From Bacteroidales bacterium (GTDB lineage Bacteria; Bacteroidota; Bacteroidia; Bacteroidales; UBA932), in contig JAEELG010000072.1 of NCBI GenBank assembly GCA_016288775.1, forward strand, positions 1-36,368: a stretch of DNA of 36,368 nt, given 5' to 3'. The position numbers and the translations under genes are program-made. Of this stretch, positions 7,620 to 14,520 are shown one piece after another. Every line of letters begins with the position of its first letter. Position 1 is the first letter of the stretch. Under the pieces are notes generated by a model that worked only from the letters and a program-made list of their open reading frames with translations, did no database searches and was not told the origin of the DNA.

Positions 7620-8624
7620 ATGGAGAAGATTACCATAAAAGATGTCGCTAAAAGGGCCGGAGTTTCTGTCGGCTCGGTATCAATGGTACTGAACAACAGA
7701 AAAGGGGTGGCAAGCAAAACTGCAGACAAGGTCCTGGCGGTGGTGAAAGAGTTGAATTACACGCCAAACAAGGCTGCTTCTACTCTCAGAATCGGTTTCA
7801 ATAAGATAATCGGGGTGATTACCCCGGATATCTCCAACAGCTTTTTTGCGGAAATAACGAGGCAGATTGAAGATATAGCTTACGAGAACGGTTTCACTGT
7901 CCTTTTCAGCAGCTCCGACAACCTTACATCCAAGATAGCCAGGCTGATAGACACTTTCCACGCCGACGGCGTCAAAGGGCTTATGATCACCCCGACCGAT
8001 GACTGTTCCAAGGAGATTGAAAGGGCTGTCAAGCTGGGGATGTCCGTGGTCTTCCTGAACCGTAACCCCAAGGGCAACGTAGAGGCAGGCAGGGTGCATC
8101 TTGACCATAACAAGGCTATGAGAATGGCCGTAGACCATCTGTTTGCAAACGGATACAAACATATCGAGGTCTTTTCCAACGAGGCCCCTTATTCAAACCT
8201 GACGGCCAGGGAAGAGGCCTATCTGGCTTATTTCCGCGAACTTGGCCTGGGTGACACGGCACGTGTGCAACACGTGAACGAACAGGATGAGGCGGAAATG
8301 ATGCGGATGATACAAGAGTCCCGCGACAGGGGGACGGACGCGATCATCATTCCGCAGGGCTATCTCGGAGTCAAGGTGGTTACGGTAGTGAAGAAGCTGG
8401 GCCTGAAGATTCCGGAAGACCTGGCCCTCGTGGGATTCGACGGCGGAGAGACATTCTCCCTTATGACTCCGTCAATCACGCAGATTGACCAAAGCGCAAA
8501 AGAAACTGCCCAAAACGCCTGCGCCATCCTTATGGAGATGATGACTGAAGGCGTTCCGGGCAGGACTGTAATTATCGAGCCCCGGCTCATCGCCGGAGAG
8601 TCTTCCGCTCCGAAATCCTGTTAG
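7620..8624 (+). CDS. LacI-family transcriptional regulator
   Basis: The protein has 334 residues from the ATG at 7620. This start is chosen because MEKITIKDVAKRAGVS begins the DNA-binding domain; the 15 upstream in-frame codons overlap the promoter. The helix-turn-helix and hinge region (about 1-58) contains VSVGSVSMVLNNRKGVASKTADKV and LNYTPNKAASTLR. A periplasmic-binding-protein-like sensor domain follows (about 62-330), with GVITPDISNSFFAEI and ALVGFDGGETFSLMTPSITQI. Such regulators usually bind a sugar or sugar phosphate and release their operator. The two identical palindromes in front of the susC operon and the oxidoreductase-GH27 operon are the likely targets. Its stop overlaps the convergent GH27 stop. 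The effector is unknown. Confidence 0.95.
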   Translation: MEKITIKDVAKRAGVSVGSVSMVLNNRKGVASKTADKVLAVVKELNYTPNKAASTLRIGFNKIIGVITPDISNSFFAEITRQIEDIAYENGFTVLFSSSDNLTSKIARLIDTFHADGVKGLMITPTDDCSKEIERAVKLGMSVVFLNRNPKGNVEAGRVHLDHNKAMRMAVDHLFANGYKHIEVFSNEAPYSNLTAREEAYLAYFRELGLGDTARVQHVNEQDEAEMMRMIQESRDRGTDAIIIPQGYLGVKVVTVVKKLGLKIPEDLALVGFDGGETFSLMTPSITQIDQSAKETAQNACAILMEMMTEGVPGRTVIIEPRLIAGESSAPKSC

Positions 8625-10222
8625 CGGCTCCTTATCATTCCGGTGATCTTCACGTCCTGTACCCCGGGGGACAGGCGCAGGAACACTACACCGTGTGAGG
8701 CGACTTCCGTTTCCCAGCGGTCGTGATGATTCCCTATCACGGCTATATCCTTCTGGCGCCACAGGTCGTGGACAATCTGCTCGCCGATCAGGCCGATTTT
8801 CACAGGGATGAAACCTATCTTGCGGGGTTTGTCGGAGAGATTGAACATCGCTATGGCCACGGAACCGTCTTCAAGAGGCTTCAGGTACGTGGCGTAAGTG
8901 TCGTCGCCGTAAATGCGTGAAGCCTGCTTGCCCAGCGCATCCTGGTTGACGTCGAGCACCTCGGAGTTGCATAGCAGGCTGATGGTGAAGTCATCCATCT
9001 CGGCAATGTCGCAACCTATCAGCAGCGGGGAAGCGAGTATGCTCCAGAGCGTGATGTGGGTGTACTGTTCGTCGGGCGTGAGGTTGGTCCAGTGGGTCTT
9101 GGGACCCCAGCCGACCTTGCCCACCACGAGCATATCGGCGTCCGGCCAGTTGCCCGGGCCCTTGTATCCCGCCCAGCGGTCCTGGCCTCCGAAGCCTATC
9201 TTGAAGATGCTGTCCCAGTTGTCACGGATGTCACCGGTGGTGCGCCAGCACTGGGCATACTGCTGAAGATATGGTCCGAGTGCTATGGGAGAGGAGTTGG
9301 AGATGCTGTAAATGATGTCCCTGCCGCATTCCTGGAGGGCGTCGTACATATCCCGCAGGTAATACCTGTCGTTAGGGTTCCAGTCGTATTTCAGGTAATC
9401 GACACCCCAGTCCGCCCATTGCTTCGCGTCCTGTTTTGCGAATGAAACATCGCCGAAGTACCAGAGGCTGTCACGCTTCTGTTTTGAGCGGTCGAGTTTC
9501 CAAACATCGTCAACTATGCCCTGCTCTACCCACCAGTATTTACCGTCTTCATTCTCGCAGGTGGTTCCGATGTGGCCGGCGTAGGTTCCCACCCAGGGGC
9601 CGGAGTAAATGCCAAGTTTGAGGCCTTTGGAGTGCAGGTAGTCCGCCAGCTCCTTCATATCTCCGAACTTGCAGTTCGGCTGGATGGCGTTGTACTTGCC
9701 GCCGCGCAGGCCCTGCCAGCCGTCGTCTATGTTGATGTAGGTCCATCCGTACTGGTCCAACCCTTTCTCTATAAGGGCGTTGGCGGAGCTCATCACCTTT
9801 TCCTGCGAGACGGAGTTTCCCCAGCAGTTCCATGAGTTCCATCCCAGGGGAGGTGTGAGTGCGAGCTTGCCGCCTATGACGATGCGCAACTCCCGGGTGT
9901 CGGAGCCCAGCTCGTTTTCGGCTTTCAGCGTGACAATATACTCGCCGGCTTTCTTAGCCTTGCCGGAGATGATTCCTGTGCGGTAGTCGATGGAAAGGCC
10001 CTTCGGAAGCCCTTTGGCGCTGAAAGTCATCGGCCTCACGCCGGTAGCCGGCACTTTGTAGAGGAAGTCCACCTGCGGGTGAGCACCATATACCTTGGGC
10101 CCGTTGATGTGCGGGGTTTCAGGAGCCTTGGGGGTGAGGATGAACTGGGAGTTGTCCTGGCCTGTTGAGGGGACCGCGGCCAGCATCAGGGCTGCCGCAA
10201 AGGCGGTTAGTATCCTTTTCAT
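8621..10222 (-). CDS. GH27-family alpha-galactosidase with N-terminal Ig-like domain
   Basis: This 533-residue secreted enzyme has signal MKRILTAFAAALMLAAVPSTGQ. A putative Ig-type (He_PIG-like) domain at about 37-118 contains FLYKVPATGVRPMTFSAKGLPKGLS. The GH27 barrel starts at LTPPLGWNSWNCWG (122-135). It has YINIDDGWQG, the nucleophile Asp280 in YLKYDWNPN, and the general acid/base Asp331 in CWRTTGDIRDNW, aligned with human alpha-galactosidase A Asp231. A C-terminal beta domain follows. The family hydrolyses terminal alpha-galactosides, or alpha-N-acetylgalactosaminides in some members. The gene starts 3 bp after the oxidoreductase stop, so the two form one operon. It is paralogous to the enzyme at 28834-30450. 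Exact substrate specificity cannot be read from the sequence. Confidence 0.93.
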   Translation of the reverse strand: MKRILTAFAAALMLAAVPSTGQDNSQFILTPKAPETPHINGPKVYGAHPQVDFLYKVPATGVRPMTFSAKGLPKGLSIDYRTGIISGKAKKAGEYIVTLKAENELGSDTRELRIVIGGKLALTPPLGWNSWNCWGNSVSQEKVMSSANALIEKGLDQYGWTYINIDDGWQGLRGGKYNAIQPNCKFGDMKELADYLHSKGLKLGIYSGPWVGTYAGHIGTTCENEDGKYWWVEQGIVDDVWKLDRSKQKRDSLWYFGDVSFAKQDAKQWADWGVDYLKYDWNPNDRYYLRDMYDALQECGRDIIYSISNSSPIALGPYLQQYAQCWRTTGDIRDNWDSIFKIGFGGQDRWAGYKGPGNWPDADMLVVGKVGWGPKTHWTNLTPDEQYTHITLWSILASPLLIGCDIAEMDDFTISLLCNSEVLDVNQDALGKQASRIYGDDTYATYLKPLEDGSVAIAMFNLSDKPRKIGFIPVKIGLIGEQIVHDLWRQKDIAVIGNHHDRWETEVASHGVVFLRLSPGVQDVKITGMIRSR

Positions 10223-10225
10223 ATC

Positions 10226-11695
10226 TTATCCGAGGAATCCTCCCTGTTTTACGATTTCTTTCCTGAGCGAGTCAATGTCAACGTCTTTAGCGGCAGTGGC
10301 GTTCCGGACTGCGAATGCTGCGGCTATACCGGCAGCCTGGCCCATCGCCATACAAGGCGGCATAACCCTAACCGCTCCCACGGCCTCGCTGGTTGCAGAA
10401 ATAGGCCTGCCGGCAACGAGAAGGTTCCTGATACCCTTGGGAACAAGGCAACGGTACGGGACGCCATACCACCTTCCCTGTTTCATGAGGGTGTAGTTGG
10501 TTGTATTCGTGTTGCCCTGGCCTCCGTGCACGTCAATCGAGTTCGATGCCACAAGTATGCTGTCCTCAGGGACTACTCCGTTGAGGAGGTCGTCGGCCTG
10601 CAGCAGGAACTCTCCTTCTATATGTCTAGATTCCCTTATGCCCAGAGTATCAGCGGTTTTCATGAGTGTAGCATTCTTGCAACCCGGAACATATTTCTTA
10701 AAGAACTTGAACACTTCCTGCACCTGGCGTCTTCCCTCAATCTCGCCTGCGGTCAGACTCTCCGGGTCAAGTGCGTCCACATCAAGGATTCTCGTAACAT
10801 TTACGGACCACTCGTCGCCTTTGACGCATCTGTGGAGATTGACGGACTTCCTTTCTATATCCCATTCACCGGCGTTCTCGGCTTGCTCCACATACCAGAA
10901 CAGGGCTCTGTAACTCACTCCGTTCACTCTCTTGAACTCCGGAAGGTGGGATTCCACGTCTTTTATGAGTTTGTCGGACTCTATGTTGTTCAGCCTCATA
11001 AAGAGGGTGCACGGCTGCACTTTGCCCTTCCCGTTTCCTATTGTGAACGGAACTCCGGCAGTAGCGGCAACGTCGCCGTCGCCGGTCGTATCTATCACGA
11101 AGTCAGCCTTGACCGATTCGAGCCCCCTCTTTGTGAGCAGGACAAGCTTCTCTATTTTGTCTCCCTTTACGACGGATTTCACGAACGTTGTATGGTACAG
11201 GACTTTAATTCCGGCTTGCAGGACCATCGTGTCAAGCACGAACTTCAGTACTTCCGGGTCAAAAGGGGTCTCATGGTCGTGGCCGAGTTTCATCCATGCT
11301 GTGTAGGGTGTTTCCCACCTTACCTCCTTGGGATGAATGGCTCCTCCGTTCTCTACGAGATTGTTCACGATTTCTTCGAAGATACCCTTGATAATCATCT
11401 GCTCTCCGGTGGTGTCGTAGCAAGTCATAAAAGGCTCCACAAGGCCCCGTGTGGCCATTCCTCCCAGGCAGGAACCGTGTTCAATCAGGATTGTTTTCAT
11501 ACCTGCCCTCGCCGCAGCCAGAGCCGCCGCCACGCCTGAAGGCCCTCCTCCAACCACCACCACCTGTGCCTGGTAGCTGTCTTTGACAACAAAATCCCTG
11601 AACGTCTGTCCTTTTGTACAAGAAGCAGCAAACCCGGGTACGACCGCTGCCGTGGCTGCAATCCCGCCAGCCTTGAGAAAGTCTCTTCTGTCCAT
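10226..11695 (-). CDS. Tat-exported FAD-dependent oxidoreductase
   Basis: The protein has 489 residues. The N-terminus MDRRDFLKAGGIAATAAVVPGFAASC has the twin-Arg RRDFLK motif, a hydrophobic stretch and a Cys, suggesting Tat export, possibly with lipidation. The dinucleotide-binding motif VVVVGGGPSGVAAALAAARAG (about 44-64) is followed by IEHGSCLGGMATRGLVEPFMTCYDTTGE. VIDTTGDGDVAATAG (about 200) and the C-terminal GRPISATSEAVGAVRVMPPCMAMGQAAG complete the FAD-binding fold. This matches the FAD_oxidored family, whose substrates are mostly unknown. It is the first gene of an operon with the GH27 enzyme, behind a promoter with a LacI-type operator. That context suggests it acts on a sugar or glycoside outside the cytoplasm. 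This is inference. Confidence 0.9.
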   Translation of the reverse strand: MDRRDFLKAGGIAATAAVVPGFAASCTKGQTFRDFVVKDSYQAQVVVVGGGPSGVAAALAAARAGMKTILIEHGSCLGGMATRGLVEPFMTCYDTTGEQMIIKGIFEEIVNNLVENGGAIHPKEVRWETPYTAWMKLGHDHETPFDPEVLKFVLDTMVLQAGIKVLYHTTFVKSVVKGDKIEKLVLLTKRGLESVKADFVIDTTGDGDVAATAGVPFTIGNGKGKVQPCTLFMRLNNIESDKLIKDVESHLPEFKRVNGVSYRALFWYVEQAENAGEWDIERKSVNLHRCVKGDEWSVNVTRILDVDALDPESLTAGEIEGRRQVQEVFKFFKKYVPGCKNATLMKTADTLGIRESRHIEGEFLLQADDLLNGVVPEDSILVASNSIDVHGGQGNTNTTNYTLMKQGRWYGVPYRCLVPKGIRNLLVAGRPISATSEAVGAVRVMPPCMAMGQAAGIAAAFAVRNATAAKDVDIDSLRKEIVKQGGFLG

Positions 11696-11719
11696 ACTTT
11701 AAGAAATGTATTTGATTTT

Positions 11720-11735
11720 TTTGAAACGATTCAAA
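11720..11735. promoter_or_regulatory. LacI-type operator palindrome (site 2)
   Basis: TTTGAAACGATTCAAA is identical to the 16-mer at 7542-7557. It lies 24 bp before the oxidoreductase start codon and 7 bp downstream of the -7 element at 11743-11750, the same spacing as at site 1. It would let the LacI-type regulator at 7620-8624 repress the oxidoreductase-GH27 operon. Confidence 0.75.
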
Positions 11736-11742
11736 TCGTTTG

Positions 11743-11774
11743 CGAAGATACGGGGATTTTATGTAAAAACCAAA
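11743..11774 (-). promoter_or_regulatory. Promoter of the oxidoreductase-GH27 operon
   Basis: On the minus strand, TTTG at 11771-11774 and TATCTTCG at 11743-11750 are separated by 20 bp. This matches the Bacteroidetes -33/-7 pattern with one mismatch in the -7 element. The flanking sequence resembles the susC promoter (CGTATCTT before and GCAAA after), so the two look like copies of one module. Confidence 0.65.
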
Positions 11775-11834
11775 GGATTTTCTCCTGACGTTGCCGCTTT
11801 TGTCCTTTTAACGGTTTTTACTAACCCCTGCTGT

Positions 11835-11866
11835 CGTTAATGGTGCCGGCCGATGGACCATTAACG
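11835..11866. repeat. Inverted repeat, CGTTAATGGT arms
   Basis: Perfect 10-bp arms CGTTAATGGT and ACCATTAACG flank a 12-base centre that itself contains GCCGGC. A further CGTTAAT copy lies at 11887-11893, next to the susC remnant stop. There is no T-run on either strand, so it is not a standard terminator. It could be a regulator site or the scar of a rearrangement. The surrounding stretch 11775-11892 has no gene that I can see. Confidence 0.5.
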
Positions 11867-11892
11867 TCAAAACAGGTCGAAAATGCCGTTAA

Positions 11893-12360
11893 TCATGAAA
11901 GCGGGTGCACAACCTGCACGCCGGGCATCGAGCCCTGCAGGGCCTGGCTGAGGCCGACTCCCTGCACTGCCGCGAGCTTGCCGCCGTCAACCGCGGCGAT
12001 GGCGCCGGTGAGGTCCTTTTTCTTGACGGTGCCGTAACCGATGACGACCACTTCGTCCAGTAGCTTGTTGTCATCCTGCATCACGACGTCGATGACGCGG
12101 CGTGAGCCGACAGTCTCATGTACGGTCTCGTAGCCGATGAAGGTGAATTCCAGCACCGAGTTCGCGGATGCGACGGTAAGGACATACTTTCCGTCGGCAT
12201 CGGTGGTGGTGCCGTTGAGCGTTCCCTGCTCAATGACCCCCGCTCCTATCACTGCGAGACCGTCCTGGTCGAGGACGGTACCCGAGACCTGCACCTGGGC
12301 GAACGCGGCAACCGACGCCAGCGCAAGGGAGAAGAGGGTTAAAAGTAAGTGTTTCTTCGT
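11893..12360 (-). pseudogene. susC remnant: start codon lost, truncated in the plug
   Basis: The frame encodes about 155 residues closely matching the N-terminus of the intact SusC at 3608-7195. It has a signal-like KKHLLLTLFSLALASVAAFAQ, then GTVLDQDGLAVIGAGV, LDEVVVIGYGTVKKKDLTGA and ALQGSMPGVQV, before ending in an unrelated VHPLS and a stop. The codon where ATG is expected is ACG (12358-12360), and no ATG, GTG or TTG lies in frame between it and the upstream stop. The first in-frame alternative, GTG at 12292-12294, would delete the signal peptide. About 1000 residues, including the whole barrel, are missing. It sits 28 bp downstream of the oxidoreductase at 12389-13855, repeating the gene order seen at 7449-3608. 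Confidence 0.85.
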
Positions 12361-12388
12361 GGTGTTAGTATTGTATGTGAATTAGAAT

Positions 12389-13855
12389 TTATCCGAGGAA
12401 GGCCCCTTCGTTGCGCAGGCGGCTGCGCACCTCGGCTGCGTCGACGTTGCGAGGCAGGGTGAGGCCGAGCGCTGCGATCGCGGCAGTGATGCCGGCGGCG
12501 TGGCCCATGGCCATGCAGGGAGGCATCACGCGCACCGCACCGGCGGCGTCGGATGTTGCGGAGATGGCGCGTCCGGCCACCAGCAGGCCTTCGATGTCGC
12601 GCGGTACCAGGCAGCGGAGCGGGAGTCCGTACCACTGGCCGTTCTCGACGGTCTTGTATTCGGTGGTATTGGCGCCGTTGCGGCCGTGGACGTCTACGGA
12701 GTTGGATGCAAGGAGTATGCTGTCGTCAGGCACCTCGCCGTGAAGCAGGTCGTCGGCGGTCAGCACGTATTCGCCAAGAACATGGCGGGACTCGCGGATT
12801 CCGAGGGTGGAGGCGGAGCACTTTACGGTGGCGTTTTCGCAGCCGGGCACGTATTTGTGGAAGAAATTCATGAGTTCGCGCACCTGCCTGCGGCCCTCGG
12901 CCTCGCCGGCGCTCAGGCTTTCGGTATTTGTGGCGTCGACATTCATGATGCGGGTGCAGTTGACGGCCCATTCATCTTCCCGTACGCCGCGGTAGATGTT
13001 GACGCTCTTGCGGGCGATGTCCCATTCGCCGGCTGCTTCGGCTTCCGCCACTCTCCAGTGGAGGGCCCTGTAGCTGACTCCGTTGACCTTGCGGAACTCG
13101 TGCAGGTGCGCCTGCACGTCTGCAATGAGTTTAGGGGAGTCGACGTTGTTGATGTGGAAGAACAGGGTCGCCGGCTGGACCACGCCTATGTCGGGGTTGC
13201 CGAATGTGCAGGGTGCTCCTGCGCTGGCCGAGAGGTCGCCGTCGCCGGTGGCGTCGATCACGACCCTGGCGCCTATGCGGCAGAGTCCTTCGCGGCACAG
13301 CAGGCGCAGGCCGGTGACGGTGTTGCCCCTGAGTTCGGCGTCCACCAGGGATGTGTGGAAGAGGACTTTGACTCCTGCTTCGGCGCACATTACGTCAAGG
13401 ACGTATTTGAGGACTTCGGCGTCGAAGGGGGTGACGTGGTCGTGGCCGGCGGTGATCCATGCTGTGTAGGGGGTGCCGGAGCGGACTTCGGAGGGGTGTA
13501 TGGCTCCGCCGAGTTCCACCATGCGGTCGACGATTTCGCCGAAGAGGCCCCTGATGACCATGACTTCGCCCGTGGTGTCGTAGCAGGTCATGAAGGGGGC
13601 GACGAGGCCGCGGGTGGCCATTCCGCCGAGGCAGTTGCCTTGTTCGACTATGAGAACTTTGGCTCCGTTGCGGGCTGCGGCAATTGCAGCGCAGACGCCT
13701 GCAGGGCCGCCGCCAACGACAACTACGTCAATAATGCCTAGGTTTTTGACATTGTTTTCAGGAGTTGTGCAGCCGCTGACAACCGGCGCTGCGCCGAGCA
13801 GCATTCCGCCTGCCACGGCCACACCTGAGGACTTTAGAAAATCTCTGCGTTTCAT
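12389..13855 (-). CDS. Tat-exported FAD-dependent oxidoreductase (second intact copy)
   Basis: This 488-residue protein begins MKRRDFLKSSGVAVAGGMLLGAAPVVSGC, a twin-Arg signal with a possible lipobox Cys. The flavin-binding motif VVVVGGGPAGVCAAIAAARNG lies at about 44-64, followed by GNCLGGMATRGLVAPFMTCYDTTGE, VIDATGDGDLSASAG and the C-terminal GRAISATSDAAGAVRVMPPCMAMGHAAG. It is a full-length paralogue of the protein at 10226-11695. It has no palindromic operator in the 60 bp upstream, so its control probably differs. Downstream is only the broken susC. By eye it is more GC-rich than the other copy. Whether it is still useful to the cell cannot be told, but its frame and motifs are intact. 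Confidence 0.9.
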   Translation of the reverse strand: MKRRDFLKSSGVAVAGGMLLGAAPVVSGCTTPENNVKNLGIIDVVVVGGGPAGVCAAIAAARNGAKVLIVEQGNCLGGMATRGLVAPFMTCYDTTGEVMVIRGLFGEIVDRMVELGGAIHPSEVRSGTPYTAWITAGHDHVTPFDAEVLKYVLDVMCAEAGVKVLFHTSLVDAELRGNTVTGLRLLCREGLCRIGARVVIDATGDGDLSASAGAPCTFGNPDIGVVQPATLFFHINNVDSPKLIADVQAHLHEFRKVNGVSYRALHWRVAEAEAAGEWDIARKSVNIYRGVREDEWAVNCTRIMNVDATNTESLSAGEAEGRRQVRELMNFFHKYVPGCENATVKCSASTLGIRESRHVLGEYVLTADDLLHGEVPDDSILLASNSVDVHGRNGANTTEYKTVENGQWYGLPLRCLVPRDIEGLLVAGRAISATSDAAGAVRVMPPCMAMGHAAGITAAIAALGLTLPRNVDAAEVRSRLRNEGAFLG

Positions 13856-13891
13856 TCGGATAGCAAATAATTTTCTAAAGTTAAGAAAAAT

Positions 13892-13910
13892 ATTTTAATA
13901 GAATTAAAAT
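13892..13910 (-). terminator. Possible AT-rich terminator of the hut operon
   Basis: Right after the beta-barrel stop, the minus strand has an inverted repeat with 8-bp arms (ATTTTAAT, ATTAAAAT) and a 3-base loop, followed by a T-rich ATTTTTCTT. The stem is all A/T and therefore weak. The same short AT-rich gap must also contain the promoter of the downstream oxidoreductase, for which I see only poor consensus matches. Confidence 0.3.
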
Positions 13911-13914
13911 AAAC

Positions 13915-14520
13915 CTAGAAAGACCAGCCTAGATTGATGTAATAATAGGGGGCGCCGGAGTTGATGGAGGAGAATGGAACGTGGAGGTCGTGGTTGTGGC
14001 CGACGGATAAGCGGAGGTGATTGAAGAACTCCAGGCCGGCGTACAGGGCGACATTCGCGCTCCAGTAGTATTCGGGTTCGACCTTGTGGGAATACTTTAC
14101 GAAACGGCACTGGGTGCCACCGCCACCGCCGATGAACATGAACATGGGGCCGTAAGGTCCGGTCTTGTATTCTACGATGGCGTTAATGGTGTGGTAGCGC
14201 GTGCTGACGGCGAATGTCTCGACGGTTTCCTTGACATCTTCAGAACCGGGGACTCCGGGAATGACGATCTCTATGGATCCGTTGTGATTGGGTACGAAGC
14301 CGTACTGGACGCCGAAGGATAGGCCGCTGGGCAGTTCGTAACGGTATGCGGCGTTGATGTTGACGGATTTATTCTCGGGGAAGGTGATTTTTTCTGCGAG
14401 TATTTCGGCAGGGATGGCGTAACCGGCGCTGATGTCGAAGTGGTGTTTGCCGTGGTTCTCTTCCTGAGCTGCCAGGCTCAGCGTAATCAGGATGCTGAAG
14501 AGCAGGATAATCTTTTTCAT
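13915..14520 (-). CDS. Small outer-membrane beta-barrel protein in the hut operon
   Basis: The protein has 201 residues from the ATG at 14520. Longer in-frame extensions overlap hutI and read as shadow sequence. MKKIILLFSILITLSLAAQ is a clear signal peptide. The rest alternates in a beta-strand pattern (FDISAGYAIP, INAAYRYELPSGLSFGVQYGF, AGLEFFNHLRLSVGHNHDL) and ends YYYINLGWSF, with the C-terminal aromatic expected of an outer-membrane barrel. Its start overlaps the hutI stop by 4 bases (ATGA), so translation is coupled to histidine degradation. No function is recognisable. A role in uptake or sensing of histidine or a peptide is only a guess from position. Confidence 0.8.
   Translation of the reverse strand: MKKIILLFSILITLSLAAQEENHGKHHFDISAGYAIPAEILAEKITFPENKSVNINAAYRYELPSGLSFGVQYGFVPNHNGSIEIVIPGVPGSEDVKETVETFAVSTRYHTINAIVEYKTGPYGPMFMFIGGGGGTQCRFVKYSHKVEPEYYWSANVALYAGLEFFNHLRLSVGHNHDLHVPFSSINSGAPYYYINLGWSF

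Noticed and set aside
12500..13741. 413-codon open frame on the + strand
   Set aside because: It is antisense to the intact FAD oxidoreductase and is Val/Gly/Ala/Asp-rich with no domain.
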